Counted from the first letter of the stretch, positions 12,770-27,400 are shown. The stretch: DNA of 64,000 nucleotides from Parus major (GCF_001522545.3 NC_031773.1:43692786-43756785), one strand, 5' to 3'. Notes: generated by a model from the letters alone, not told the origin. A program made the numbers and translations.

Positions 12770-13530
12770 CCTGTTCAATCTCTGTCTCTTTCCAAGAACT
12801 TCTAGGTGTTTGGCACTGCACTGGGTGTCCCTGCAGGGTTCTGAGGGTGGTGATCTGCAGGTGGTCCCTGTGACAAGGGCCCAGAGGCTGCCCCAAGCTG
12901 GACATGGCCAGCTCCAGTGGACTCACCACAGGACACAGTAGAGCCCATCAGCCATGAGTGTTGCACCTCTGTGAAAAACTGTCTAAAAAGGGGAAAAAAT
13001 ACTGGACAGGAAAAGGAGGAGGGGGAAAAGTGTGAGAAACAGTAGAGGGAAACAGATGTCAGAGAAGAAGGAGGAGGGGGAGAAAAAGATGCTTTGTGGT
13101 ACCTTAGCAGATTGCCTGAGGAGGAGCCCACACTGCAGACAAATATTTTCCTTAAGAACAGCCTTTGGGAGGAGGCCAGGCTGTAGCAAGGGAGAAGAGA
13201 GAAGAGGGAAGGGGTGGTAGAGGGGAGCCCTTGTGTACCAGCTGTAATGCCCCTATTGCCCCTGTTCTGCTCAGGGTTTGGAGGGTGGAGGAGTGAAATT
13301 GAGTCTGGAAGGGAAAGGAGAAAGGATGTTGCTTTAATGTTTGTGTTTCTCCTGGCAATAAATTGAAGGAGTTTTCATTTGTCAAATCTGTCTTGCCTTT
13401 GAAGGTAATTGGTAAGGAATATCTCTGCCTTTATCTCCACCCACAAGCTTTGTCATCCTATTTTCTCCCCCTTTCCTGCTGAAGAGGACTGAGCAAACAG
13501 CTAGGTGGGCATTTGGCTCTTTGTTGGGGT
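12770..13530 (+). mobile_element. Decayed avian endogenous retrovirus-like element, 3' part
   Basis: This GC- and purine-rich block resembles a repeat I know from bird genomes as the 3' portion of an endogenous retroviral element. Recognisable steps in order are a segment near 12960-12990, a purine-rich stretch at 12990-13095, a GGTTTGGAGGGTGGAGG segment near 13275, an AATAAA polyadenylation signal at 13357-13362, a GGTAATTGGTAA segment near 13405, and the near-terminal GGTGGGCATTTGG at about 13504. It then diverges, so the last ~30 bases of the usual end appear lost. No intact viral reading frame remains. Family name and the 5' boundary are uncertain. Confidence 0.55.
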
Positions 13531-16500
13531 TTCTTGAACACTTTGTGCTTGTGGTAGGTCAAGAGCTACATACTGGCCTGCCTTCCATTGACAAGAAACT
13601 TTAGTTGTGTATTTTAACACTGTTTTGTTGTTAGGCTCAAATATTCTGTGAAAATAATAGGAGCAGAGAACTAGTTGACTCTTTAAAAATGACACTGTGA
13701 AATAGACTTGTAGAATTTTATACATTTTATTTTATCTGGAATTTTGATTATCTGCATTTTCTTATTTTCCCTCCTTAGTGGGTAGTGAGTCCAGCGGCCA
13801 AGCAGGGAAGGGCTGTGGGGTGAAAAAAAGATAAATTCTACTGTAAATTCTCTCTGGCCTCAGTGAGCTTACGGAGGCATTAACCCTAGGAGAGTCTCTT
13901 TGCATGGTTGGATCTTTGATTTTAACAAGTATTTATCTTGAATTCAGTATCAAGCCAGGAGAGACATTAGGGGAGTTTGCAACATGAAACAGATGGCTGT
14001 TTCTTTGGAGGAAGCTAGTCTGAGAATTGAAACCCAGTCTAATTAAGCAGTTGACAGGTTGAGTCTCTCATCTTTTCTGAGCAGTCTGCAGCAAAATTAA
14101 AAATGCAAATCCTGGAAATAGTTAATTAAAAGCATCATTTTGGCCATGCAAGTTGCTTCATTGAACTGAATGGGATTTCTCCAGCGATCAGTCAGCTGTG
14201 CTGAAGTGTTTCCAGGGTTTGCATTTTTCATCTGTGAAGATCTAGACTGAGGTTCTTCAAGCTCAGGGAGTCTAATTTTTGTTGACTTTGTGATATTGAA
14301 AGCCCTAAAGCCACAGTACTGAGAAATACATAAACACTTTCTCCAAGGGTAGGCATTTTGCTCATAGCAGGAAGTAGTTACAGTATAGAAGGAGGATAAA
14401 AGGCACATGAACTTGTCTTTTCTGTTCTTTGCCTTTGAAAAGCCCAGGTGTATCTATTAAAAGACATCAGGTTTTATCTTCCTCATTTTGAAATCTATGA
14501 ATTTAAAGTGATGGCACTTGAACCTTTTGTCCCTACTTTCAGTCCTAGAAATACCTGTTGGAAGGACCATGTTCTTGTATCTCCTTCTCCTTCATGTTGT
14601 GGAAAAGAGAATGACAGTAGCACTTAATGTTTTCCATCTACATGAAGAAACTTCAGCATTTCTCCCTCTCATATTATGGATGATTGTCATGGGGAAAGCG
14701 GAGATTGACGTTTGCTGAATTATGAAATGCAGCTGTTTGATCTTGTATGTAGTGGATCAAAAAGAGCCATTTCTCATTATTTTGTGCTTTTCTCGACACA
14801 TTTTGGTGCAGCTGAAACGTGCTGTTACTATGAGAAGTATTGAGAAAGCCATAGGTTTTCTGTCCTCTGGCAGTATGTGTAAAATAAAAATGAAGCATTA
14901 AAATTACGATGTGGTGATAGATATTCAAATGTCTGTAAAGGTTTTGTTTTGAATAGGTGCATTTCATCTTGTCTCTAAGAACATAAACACATTTTAAAAT
15001 GTGGTTTCTATTTACCTGTGCTCATTTCTTTTATTAAAGATTGTTGGTTAACACTGTAACTCATAGTATGCTGATATAACACTTTAAAATGTTCTGCACT
15101 GCTTTCCACAGTTCAACAAAACAGAATTTAAGACATTGCTAAAGGACTGGTATCTGTCTCTAGAGCAATGAGGCGAGAATTACTGCAAAGACGTGCCTTG
15201 TCAAATACTCAGCCTTCTTGGTGGAGTGGTTATATCTGATAGAGTTCTGATACACTTCTTCATCTCACTTTTGTTTTTATAAATGTCTGTATCTTGGTGC
15301 TTAGTTCTTCTAAATGTGAGATGTAGGAAATGGAACAGATGTTTGTATAACTACTTATTGAGCTCATGGAAGAAATGCGTAAAGTGGTATTTTCATTGTT
15401 GTAATGAAACTATAATTACATTTGCTTGTGAGGTTTGAATTGGGTTCTTAACAGGAGTATGTTCAACAGGCAAAAAAATATTAAATGGCATAAAACATCA
15501 TGTGATATTCGAATAATGAAAAATGTATCATTTAACAGTGTTTGCATTATTCAGAGTTATACACATACAAGTGTCTGCTCTAATCCCTTGCCAGCATGTT
15601 GTCTTGGTAACCAGCTACCTGCACACCTGCTCAGCTTCTGCAAGTGAGGGAAAATGGATGGTTATTGGCCACAAATATATTGAAATGGAATATAAAAATC
15701 CAGCAGAATGTTAATATTTAATAAGGCTGTGCCTTCAAACTTCAGTGTTCTAGCTAGTCTCTAGCAGCAAGTTTTATACCTGAACAAAAAGAGATTTGAC
15801 ATCATTTGTGTTCTTTCTGTAAAGCAGGGAGAAGTCAAATTCAAATTTGTACTCAAAGATCCTATAACACAAACAAAAATATCAGCAGTGTCTTTATTAA
15901 AAATAGTGTTATTCTAGTGAGAGTCTATTGAGTAACTGCTTTGGAGTACTTAATAACTGTTGAGGAATTAATCACTTATCAAAACACTTCCTCTTTGCCA
16001 CTGAACTGAGATTTTAGTTCCATACAGTTAAATGGACCTGAGAACCAGAAATGGATGGCAGGGGACTGGGGGGGAGGGGGGCAGGTAGATAAAATGCTGT
16101 TAGGACTGCACCTGAAAATACCCTCTGCTTTGGCTGAACTTTGTTGGCAGAGTTTTACCTTAACTTGAAACAATTTCTCCTGCTTGCTTTATAATTACAA
16201 CCTTCTACTGAGCATGAAGAACTTGACACTGAGATTTCAAGAGCTGTAGAGAAGGCATAAAGGCTCATACAGGCATTTTATTATATTTATTGAACTTCAA
16301 TTTCATTAATAACTGCTAGAAAAATTTGGATTTTTGACTAACTAGTATAACTGTACTTGGAAAAAAAAATCTAAAGAAAGCAAAAAGATGAATAAAATAT
16401 GTAAATACCATAAGAATAGGTACCAGAACATTTTCTTGGTATAGAGGTGCCTGGTGCACAATTGGAGCCAGAAATAAGCCAGAATGGGTATGGGATTGGT

Positions 16501-18030
16501 TTAGGTATGACATATGAGGCCTTGTGCAAACTGATGGTGTCCCACTAAGAAATGTCTTCCCAATGCATGGACAGAGTGAGTTTGCACTTGCCTAATGCTG
16601 CAGTTGTAAACCTTTGCTGAGAGATATCTCTCTATACAGGCATGTGTATAGTCAGAGGTGACAAACCAAAAGTCATAATCCTGAAAAGGACAACTTTTAC
16701 TGAAAAAGTTAACTTGATGTTAACCAGATGCATATTTAGCAGATTGTCTCCTGGGCAGGATAATGCATGTCCCTCCAGCATTTCTTGTTGAGAATATTCT
16801 AGGCATCCATTTGTACGGTGTTATACACAGTCCTGAATCACAAAATGGGACCACATTGCTTTGGAGGGATTTCTCCTTGTAGTATAAAAATTGGATGTGT
16901 TTTGCCTTTGGTTTTTGTTTTTTTTTTCAGTTGAATTTTAAAATATCAAGGATTAGGAAATTAGAAGTTATATGGAGTTAGAAATCCAGCTTTTTTAAAA
17001 AAAGCAGCCTGAACCTGTATTCATGTTAGGGTGCAAGGGGGTTTGTCCTAAAAACTACCCTGGTGCTCTTTTAAAAATGCCCTTTACCTCAGTCTTTTTT
17101 TACAATGCAGGGTCTTACATACCTTTGTGGTACAAAGAGTTGAACTGTGTGATCTGGTAAGGTGGAGTTCAGACTTTTCCAAAAAAAGGAAAAAAAAAAA
17201 TAAGGCAGAAAGTCTTTATTCTAAATAAGATGTAAAATATATTGCATTCAAAAGCTGGTTTTAATCTTTTTGTTTCTGCTCATGTTTGAGCAGCCTTGAC
17301 AGCACGCTAGGCTCTGCCCACGCAGAGGAAGGCTGTTTCGTCGTCCTAATGTATAGATCCCATTGCACAAGACACATGGCAAAAACAAATGAATCACCAC
17401 AGGAAGAGTTTCAAGCTTCAGCTATATTTACTCCTGTGCTTACTCAGAAGTTGATCTAAGATGAACTGGGCCTCTTTTTAGAATCATGTGTATGGATATG
17501 TGTGTGATTTATATACACACAACATAAAAATGGAGTCCTCTAGATTTCTTGTTAGCTACTCTTATTGTTAACTGTTAGTAAAACAGTTAGTAAAACTAAG
17601 TGTAAATTTGATGCTATTGTACTGGCAGTTCTGAAGGCTGGAGATCAAAATAGTTTTATATTAATTATGACTTGCTTTTGTTTTGTGATTCTCTGGTACT
17701 GTAGGAAAGTACTTTGCCATGCTTTTGGCATTAGCATTATAAGCTTGGACAAGTGAAATGACAGTTGTGATTGTATTTTACTTAATAGGTTATGCAATAA
17801 GCCCAGAGATTTTTCTAATTCTGATTTACACCTCAGGATGGAAAAGACCACCACCTCAGTGGTTCTACTTTCACAGCAATCTGAACTTATTGAATTGACA
17901 GCATTTTGAGGTATAAATTCGAATTCTGTAGTTGAGAAGTATGAGAAAGGATTGTTCTCTGTTAGACTGGTTGTTCCCTCTCAGCCATGTGGGAAGGGTG
18001 TGCACAAGACTGAATGTAGTTAAAATGACA
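13531..18030. other. No gene seen; unannotated interval
   Basis: AT-rich sequence with only short frames (103 codons or fewer). Simple features include a G-rich run at about 16067-16085, an A-rich stretch near 17180-17201 and a short direct duplication of GTTAGTAAAAC around 17572-17596. No splice-flanked conserved exon, RNA gene or transposon family was recognised. Confidence 0.6.
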
Positions 18031-18036
18031 TGGTCA

Positions 18037-18555
18037 CTTATGCTGCTCCCCTCTGCTCATCCCTGGTGAAACACAGCGGGAGGATTGTGTCTCGCGCTGT
18101 CTGTCTCACTCCAAGTGTGTGGAGGCTGTCCAGCAAAGCATCATGGAGAGCATCAAAGGTCTTGGAGCATCTGACATACAAGGACAGCCTGAGAGAGCTG
18201 GGAGCATTCAGACTGGAGAAGGGAAGCTCAGGGGGATATTATCCATGTGTGTAATGGCCTGATGGGGAGGTGAGTAAAAAAGATGAAACCAGGCTCTTCT
18301 CAGTGTGCCCAGTGACAGGATGGGAGGCAAGGGGCACTAATTGAAACAAGGGAAAATCTGTTTGAATGCAGTAAAGATTTATTATTTTTAGGGTGGCTGA
18401 GAACTGGACCAGACTGCCCAGAGGGTTTGTGACATCTCCATCCTTGGAACTATTCAAAACCTGACTGGATGCAGCACTGAACAATCTACTGTAGTTGGCC
18501 CCTCTTTGAGTAGGGGGTTGGACCAGATGACTTCTGGAGTTCCCTTCCAACATGG
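18037..18555 (+). repeat. CR1 LINE, 5'-truncated, 3' end present
   Basis: The copy begins in the end of ORF2 (the RT/C-terminal region); the plus frame at 18030-18254 contains LEHLTYKDSLRELGAF, a close match to the typical CR1 tail LEHLSYEDRLRELG. The untranslated part follows, with AGGCTCTTCTC near 18291, a CTGCCCAGAGGG near 18413, and the diagnostic 3' block GGTTGGACCAGATGAC near 18516 followed by CCCTTCCAAC at 18542-18551. The usual terminal 8 bp repeat is missing or decayed. The same subfamily appears again at 61775. Confidence 0.9.
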
Positions 18556-21500
18556 ATGCTTTTGTTAACATTCATCAGAAATTGCTAATTGTTTAGCAGT
18601 TCTGTTTATACTTTCATCCTGACTGATGGTGGACACTGTTAATGTAACACTGGTGTCCAGAAGTTAGGTTTAAAGGCAAGCATATGCCTCAAACAAATGT
18701 TTTTTTCCAACGTGTTGTGGATGCTGCGCTTAAACTCTAGGGTTCTTTCATTCCTATAAGCTGAGTATATGCTTGCTTCATTGAGAGCTTAAGAAATGAT
18801 TCTGTCCAGCACACTGAAGTGCTCCACAAGCACAGGGCCACTTGCAGAAAGCACAGCAGTGTTGCATGGGGTGACTTCGGGCACAGGTGTGTATCTAACC
18901 TTGGGAAATTTTAGTTATTATCACAGGATAAATTCCCATCCAACAGCACTCTGCCTATTGCTGGGTGAAGTAGGCAAGGCAAGGTTTCAGAGACTGCCAA
19001 CCCCTTGATGAGCATGAAGGTTTTTTTTTTCCTATGTTCTGTTGAACTATTTTAACAGAAATAGTACCTGTATCTGTAATTAAAATATGAAAGCTTTTAG
19101 AAATGTTTGTTGATCATAAACTGCAGATACCAAGAGTCAGATCAGAAGGTAAACAGTTAAATAAAAAGGGTGATATTTAAGGTCTGGATTTCAGAACCAA
19201 CCTCTGCTAATATTTCATCTTGAGCCTGTAATCAGTAGCAGCTGTGAGGAAGAGGAAATATGAACATTATTATTTTACTGTAAAACCCTAATTCTGAATA
19301 AACCTTTCTTGCAGATGTGTTTCTGAGCGCCAACAGAAAATCTCAGTGTGAAGACTTAATACCATTTTAGTATGCAGGATTGTCATTGACAATGCTCTAT
19401 GGAAAAGAGAGATTTGCTTTAGTAAGGGTAAAGTGCCTTTCAAGCTAAAAACAACAGAAAAATCCCCAATCAACAAAACAAAAGCCAAAACAGAAGTCAT
19501 GGATATAGTGTCTGAAATGCCGCTCAGGAAAGTAAGAAGAGTAACAAAGGAAGTTTTTTTTCTAAGATGGATGTTAGGTGTGCATCTTCAAGAGGAGTGT
19601 ATATTTTCATAGTGGTGCTCTTTGAAGTTCCAGTGTACATGTAGAAATGACTGGCAGCTCCAGGTGGGCATCTTTGACAAATTAAAATTAATTTGCTTCT
19701 CACAACTCATTGCATTGTTGGCTATTCCTGTGCAGCTTTGCTGAGATTTTAAAGCATGTTGCGATAATTTGAACATTTTGATGGATCTTTTTCTGGACTT
19801 GTGAACATATAAACCTGTAGAAGTAACTTAACTTTGGAACTTTGTTCCAGAAGAGAACTTCTGAAGTGGAGCATAATGGGGGAAAAGGTATGGGTATTAT
19901 TATGGCCTCTTATTAGATCTTTGGTCTTCAGCTGTTTTTGAGACATGAGGAGATACTAGTGATTATTCACAAGTTCTGTATGTGCTGTTTAGGGACAGCT
20001 TCACCTTAAAAGCAGTTGTAAACCATGCTGTAACACAGAGCCTTTCTGAAACAGTTAAGTCTAAACTTCTTTCCTTAAGTACATTTTAATCCATGTGATA
20101 ATGTATTAATCAAAACTCCAAAGATGGTATTTGGTGGCTGTGCATGGAAAATTGAGGTGTGGGAAGGAGTGGAAGAGTCTGTATGCTGTAATTTTGGTCA
20201 GTATTTGCAGGCAGTGATGGTCAGGTTCTACAGAACTACCTCCATATCAATTTTCTATTGGAGTAATTGATGTAAGGGAAGTAAGACTAGCTTTCAACTT
20301 TTGTGTGATGTAGGCAGTATATTTAAGCACATATTTATGTTTCTTCCTGTTACCAAGATATGTGATAACCACCAAATTAGTGCAATTTCCAATGATGGCT
20401 GTACATCAGCTGATTGCTGCACTGGGTATTGGAGAGGCACATCCCATTAGCTGTGCAGCTGTCCTCTGCTCCCTTCTGACTGAGTGCTCCTCTGGTTTTG
20501 GGATCTGCCACCCCACATCTGACAGTCAAGGGTAAGGCTGGTTTGGATGTTATTAATCCCCTAATCTTATGGATGTATTAGATATGCTGGCCTTATTTCT
20601 TCTCTATTTGCAGTTACTTAAGTTTGACATTATTGCCTGAGGAATGTTTATTTTCTTTTAGGAAAAATGCTTTGGAAAAAGGTTTTTTTTTCCCCAAAGA
20701 TGAGATCTTGAGTGAAAATAGCACTGCTGCTTTTTTACTGCTGATTGTACTGATATGCTTTCTATCTTTTCTTTGGTCATGACTGTGGTGAATTTCTTAG
20801 GATTAAAAATGAAATGATCAGTACAATCTGTAAAAGTAAAAAAGAGAGTTATGAGTTTGTGTGAGTCCATGAGCAAAATCTACTGAGTGAAATGTTGAAT
20901 GTGGAAAAGTTTTTTACTGCTGATTCTAGAAGGTCTTTGGTTTGAATTTGAGACCAAACTCGACTTTGATTTTAATGCTGTATCTTGTAGCTACACAGGT
21001 GAAGTCTTTATGAGTTGGTCTACTTATTTTACTGTACTTATGTTCTTCTCTGCACTGCTTTTCTGTGACTGTTTGGAAAATGGTTGATATAAACCATTGG
21101 TCATGCAATGGAAGCAAAACTATTACTTTCAAATGAAATTTAAATGTTTAAAAAAGGCCATCATTTGTGGAAGCTCTGCACCTTTAAGTCACACAGATAT
21201 ACTCAGTCATAAAAGTTGGTTATATTGATTCTCAATTAGTATTTTTATGGGATATGCAGTCTTCATTAGCAGACCTTGAGAAAGCATGAAACAATCTCCC
21301 CCCCTTTCAGATTAGCATATAGTTAAAATCTAATTAAGGCAGTACCCATTATACAGGGTTATAATTTACAATTTAAAACAATTGCCTAGTAAAACAACTA
21401 AATATGCATTAAAAGAAACAAAAAAACCTTAGCAATTCATGACCTTTTAAAATTGGAGTAATCAATCCAGACTTGTTTTCCACTTTAATGAATCCTGGCA

Positions 21501-24313
21501 CCTCAAGTTTAAATGCCAAATGTTGTTTCTTTTCTCTCCTGTGGGTCTGAGGACATTTGTTGTAGATGTTAAGCAGAATGACAGCTGGTTTTGTCTGATG
21601 GGCAGAGCTCTTGACTATCCTGTTTTTACTTTCCTCCATAAGAAGCTGCTAACAGAAATTCACTTATCTGCAGGGTAGAGTTAATTTGTCACAGGTATTG
21701 GGCTGATGTAACAGGAGTGGAAAGCAGTAGAATAGAGAAGGATTTTTGTGTTTGTGCTCTTTTTGACTTGGTGATGTCAAACATTTTCCAATAAAAGAAG
21801 TTCTGCCTTAATGCAGTGCAATTTTAAGTAATTGTGCTGTGTTTGAAAAAACATGTTCACAGCTAAATACTTGAACTAAGGGAAAATTTGAGATTTTTTT
21901 CCTTATGTATTTGTATTTTTTCTGTCTGTATTTGCATAGTCAAGTATTTCAGTGCTATTGAAAATACTTTTGCTTATGAAACAGTGTATCTTAAGATCTA
22001 CTATTAATAAAGTAGTATTCTGAGAGGAAATAGCAAACTTGTGGTTTTGGTTGTATCCTTGATAGCAAATCAAATTTTCTTTTTCAGGATGTAAATTATC
22101 CAGGTTTCATCCTCAAGGTGCTTTTCCCTCAGTTTGAGTAGTCTAATACTATGGTCAAAATGTCCCTGTGAATGTTTGCAGTTGGCACTGCACCTTTGGG
22201 GATCTCAGTATAAGGAGGCAGCAGAAGGACAAATGAACAGTAAATATTACTTCAGAATGACATAAGACAAAGCAAATTATGTAGTTTGACACTGGCTTGC
22301 ATTTGTAAAAAATTCCAATTCACTATACACATCAATTAGAAAAGAAAATCTTTCTTTTCAAGAAGTATCTCGGAGAGCAAGATGTTAAGAAATTAATTCA
22401 AGCAGTGGGGTAACCTTTACAAGTTTTGGTAGCACATGAAATATTCCCCTAAGCTTGCTTTTATTTTTTGTTTCTTATAATCTTTGTTTTTGATGGTAAT
22501 TCTGTAAGACAGAACCAGAAGCTGACATGTCTTCCCACAGCTTGATATAAATCTCCTCTGGTATAAAATGACTTGAGCTGCAGTGAACTTAAATGCTAAT
22601 GCTGAAGACAGAAGGCAACCTGCTGCTTAGTATTACCAAGTTTTAACTTTGGCTTACTCCCACATCTTCCTTGTTTCAGTATGAGTTAAACTGGCACCTT
22701 ACTGTGGCTGATGACCAAAAGATGTTCTTATTTGCAAACAAAGTAATTTTATGATCAAAAGGGTCACTAGTAACAAGCATTGCACAAGGTCGTACATACC
22801 ATAGTGCAGGCTTCAGTCAGCTAAAGAATACCCCAGTCCTACATAAAGATACAAAAATTATCAAATAGGTTTGACTGTATGGGTATGACTTTCTGTCTTT
22901 AGAAGAAACAGTATTTTTCTCAGCCTCATAACCTGTATACTGGCAGAATGTGTTTGATCTGTAATACTGCATATTTTATTACATAATTATTTCCTACAAT
23001 ACATACTATTCTTTTAATGAATTACTTTTCCTTTAAAAATAATCGTCTTTCAATGATAAGGTATCACAGCTTCCTTCCTTTCTCCACTATATGAACTTTC
23101 ATGTAACAAACTGAGTGAATTAAATAACAAGGAGTCTTTCATTCAAGCCTTTCAGAGGCTTAAATGTTCTAAGTTGTTCTCCTTTACATCTAATCAGAAG
23201 AAAATTTTGATGTCTACCCTTCTGCTACAAATCTGATCCTGCTGAATAGTCCTGCCTCTTAAACTTTTCAGGAAATGTTTCTTAGTTGGGGTAGGTGTAG
23301 TTGGTCCATAGTGGGCTGCCTTGTGTCCCTTCCACCTGTGGAATGTAATCCAGATCTGTCTCCACAGTATCTGAAGGAAAATGCTGAAATGAGGCACTGC
23401 ATCTGGTCCATCAGACCTGGTAATGGGGAAGATAAAGGGCTAAAGAAACATGAAGCTCTGCCTTGTAGCCAGTGATTTGGAATTACAGTAATTTACAGTT
23501 CTTGGTTTGGAATTCTTGTCATTTCTTGGTTTACTGCACAAAGCTGGTATAGTCTGACACTAAAAAATATTGCCTGCTTGCTTGCCTTTGATCTGTATAC
23601 TTAGTCTTCTTCATCTCTTCTGAATTCTGTTGAATCATTTACAATAGTAATTCTTCTGTAAGACTGAAGTAATTAGGTCTGAAGTCTTCCATCCCCATCT
23701 TCCCCACAGCAAATTTTTCATCTACTATTTCTAAATACCACTGTTTAAAGCCTATAAATTTATGTGTGGTTATGTGTTGGCCAGAGCCCATCATGTGATG
23801 ATCACGAGCTTGAAGGTAACATGCTCAAATCTGACTCTGAGCAGGGTGAAGAAGGTCCATCTCCTGTTAGAAGGAGGTTTTTAAATGCATTGGGAATTCT
23901 GTGGTGTGCTTCTTAGTTCATTTGGAAGATTTACTTATAACCCTGGGCTAAACTAGTTGCAAGACTGATTTATTTACATTTCTGTTGTTCATCTGATGTG
24001 GCACTAATTTTGTATTAAAATTAAATCCTTGGTTTACATCGGGAGATAGAGAAATGAAAAGCTTTGAAAGTATAATGAGAATCTCTCAGTCTGTTCTTTT
24101 TTTCCCACTTTTTTTTTGGATATTGCATTAGTGAGCTGTATTGTCTGCTAATTTTTTTCAATTATTTTGATTATTGTTCAGGTTGTTCTCTGAATGTGGT
24201 TCTACATCCTGTATAGCTGTAATTTTAGCTAAGGTTTTCTGACATGTTGGTATTTGTCTCCTAGCAAAAGTCTCACCTTGGGAAAAGAAGCTTCTCCACT
24301 TGGTTCTGATTTT
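18556..24313. other. No gene seen; unannotated interval
   Basis: About 5.7 kb of AT-rich sequence with no frame above 78 codons. I see no repeat family with confidence. A GC-richer patch at 20390-20540 and a pyrimidine-rich stretch around 23080 carry no recognisable feature. Confidence 0.6.
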
Positions 24314-24425
24314 AATCACAGAATCACAGAGTAAGCCAAGTTGGAAGGGACCAACAAGAATAATCTAGTCCAATTCCTGGCCCTGCACAGGACCCTCTCC
24401 AAGAGCCATGCCACGTAGCCAAGAG
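24314..24425 (-). repeat. CR1 LINE 3' end (minus strand)
   Basis: AATCACAGAATCACAGAG at 24315-24332 is the reverse complement of about two copies of the ATTCTGTG repeat that terminates CR1 elements. It is followed by GTTGGAAGGGACC and ATCTAGTCCAATTCC, the reverse complement of the conserved CR1 3' block. Only about 110 bases of the element are present, a typical severe 5' truncation. The downstream limit near 24425 is approximate. Confidence 0.9.
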
Positions 24426-27400
24426 TACCTGCTATTCTGAAATATTACAGAAAGGATAAGAAAGTTTCTCAGTCAAAATCTGAGTGAAGCATCTGCGATT
24501 GACAATTTCTTGCAAATGAGAAGGAAGAGTGTTTGTGTCATTTCATGTTGCATATATTAGTGTATTGCTATAAATTTTTTTAAACCAAGATAAGTTTTAT
24601 GATTGAAATGTTAAATGTTTAAGTGTGCTATCCAGACAGCGTTGTGGGGTATTTGCATAATAATTTAAACAAATTATGGCAGTTACTGTGGTTTAATAAA
24701 TTGATTTGAGCAAATTGGTTTGTTTGGACTTTGTGGACCTGGTTTCAGAATGTGGAAAAGGCACTGAAGCTTCATGTTTTGTTGTTGCAAGCACTGGAAA
24801 CAGTTTCAAGAAACTGCAGTGAGGATGTGATGAACAACAAAAAGATTTAAAGAAAAATATCTATGCAGTTTTCTAATTGCAGATGCAAGAGTTTTGCTAA
24901 TCTGTCTCCTCAGATTACTAGATTGGATGGCTGGAATGGAGCTGTTGTCTATTTTTATTTCCTCTTTGATGTTATCTGCAAAATGGGAGATTCAGCTAAC
25001 TTTTTTTTGTTGATAATAATATTTGTGTTCTTTTTCTGCCAGCATCCCATATTAGTTGTTAGCATGCCAATTTAGCTATTTTAAAATAGTTTTCCTTGTG
25101 ATGGAAATGATGGATTTGTGATGCATTTGGATATTCAAACAGTGGTATTTTCCTTCTATTTATAACCTTTCTTTGGTCATTGGACCCTTGTTCTGAATAT
25201 ATTTATTTATTTTTGAGATGTTTGTAAAGAACACCTCCAGAGGTTGTTAACATTTGTCAGCTCCTGGAATGACAGCTCCAGTCACTATAGAAGACAAGTA
25301 ATTTTCCTCTTGAAGAAAAGGGATGCTAATCTCCACCTACAGTAACATGTTTGGAGAAACATAATGCACTAAGAAAATGTACCAATTACTTGGCTGAAAA
25401 TTGCTTTCCTTCTGCAAGATAGACAATCATAACATTTTTGGATTTTTTTTTACTAGTTTTGTAACATAACTCCCTCTTCTACAAAGTTGGAAACATGAAG
25501 TTTTAGAGCAGACTAATATTCTATCATGTGTTGGAGCAGCATTGTACTGTGGTGTGGCATTTCAGACTCTGAATCGTGTCCAGGCTCTGTAGCTGGAAAA
25601 CAAATAGGATCTGATTTATTAAGAGAATGATTAAGTAACAGTATGCTCCCATATGTTTTACTTGCACAGCTGAAGGGTGGTTCTTACACTGTTGTCCAGG
25701 ATGAGGAGTTATTTTTTAGGTGTGGTTTCTTAACTGGCTTTCAGAAGCACATTACTGATTTTTGTCTGCAAATAATGTGGAGTTGTAGGTAGAAATGATA
25801 TGTATGTGCTTGAATGAGTGTATGTCCCAATATAATTATTGGCATATACTAAGCCAAGACAGTGAGGAAAATGGCAATTATATTAATGAAGTTGCTTAAT
25901 TGCATATAATGAAATTTTTAATTTACTGCAACCTATTGAAACTATCACTGACCTAATAAAGATTATATTCTTTTACTTCTGTTGTTTTCTGTTTAAATCA
26001 GCAGGAGTATATTAAAGCAAACTGCTTAATTGTTGAGAAATTAGATTATTTGGGAAGGAAAACATAAAGATAGAAATATAAAAATTGACTCTGTTTAATA
26101 AGCAGTTAGACAAAACTATCTTTTTAAAGATGTTTTGTGCCACAGGCTTATGACATTAGCAAATGAGTCATATCAAGTCACTTTACTTGAAAAGATTTCT
26201 AATATTTCAGCTGGAAGCCATTTGCAGTTATGTCTTCTGACAATAAAGAAATATGTTACTTTTATTCCCAGCTTTGTGGGACTCCAATGGGGCAGAAAGA
26301 TATGCAGTAAGTGGCCTTTAAGAGCAAAGAGGAATAAAAGAGAGAAAAAGCTTAATTACAGCTCGTTCTGAAGATGCATTTTTAAATTGTGACAGTGGAT
26401 TTCTGCAATGTAAACAGGATAGTTGGAGTTGCACCCAGCCCTTTTCTGCTCAGCGCTCCATCCCATCCCACCACTGTGATTTCCTGGTGCTTGGACCCAC
26501 CAGGAGAAAAATGTTCCTCCTATGCCCTGCTGCCATCCCTTTAGTAGCCTTGTGTCTCCATCTCCTTGTGAGATCTCGCTCCGTTAGCAGCACAGGTGTT
26601 CGCTGCTGCTGCTGCCCTCTGCCAGGGAATTGGCAAAAGGAATTGCAGAGGTGGAAGGAGATCAGAAAAGTTTGGGATGAAGTTCAAGTCCTGTGCAGAG
26701 TTGCCAGAACAACAGGTTTCTGGTAGGATATAACAGAGGCAATTAGGAAAAAAGTCATGCTAGCATAAAGGCTGGAACATCTGTTCAATGGTTTAGAAAA
26801 AGTTTAATGTTCGACTTCACTAATGGCACTAAAACTTGCTATCGTTAATGTGAATGATAAAGAGTGACTCACTCCAATGTCTGATGAGTTTTGAGAGGGA
26901 TGATTCCAGCTGGAGCTCTGCAACTGTTGCATTTGAAGTCATAACACTTTTACTGGAGAATTCCAGCAGGACAAAACCTATTTCGAGGTGTGTTGTTATG
27001 CATGTTCTTGGCATCTGACTAATCCAGTGCTATTTTTTGTTCCTGGCCCTGGTTATTGCCTGTATTGGTATTGTGTACTAGTGTCTAACTCCATCATAAG
27101 AACTGAAATGTCTCAAATGTTAAACTTTTATTTAAATCCTCTTGTACTTGGCTTGTACATGGGGAAATACGCAGCCTAAGTAAAGACTTTGTGTAAGGAG
27201 GATTGTTGTATTAAATGTAAGCCTGGAAATCCAATTAACTGCTCAACAATTTGAATATTTTTTTTCCAGAAACACTCTGAGCGATTTTCATCATCCCTCT
27301 CTTACTTTTAAGCTAGTTGTATCTTTGAAAAAGTAATAAAAGCTTATTTCCTTTGTAACTTGGTTTGTATACTCATGGCTGTCACATTAATCTGGTGTTA

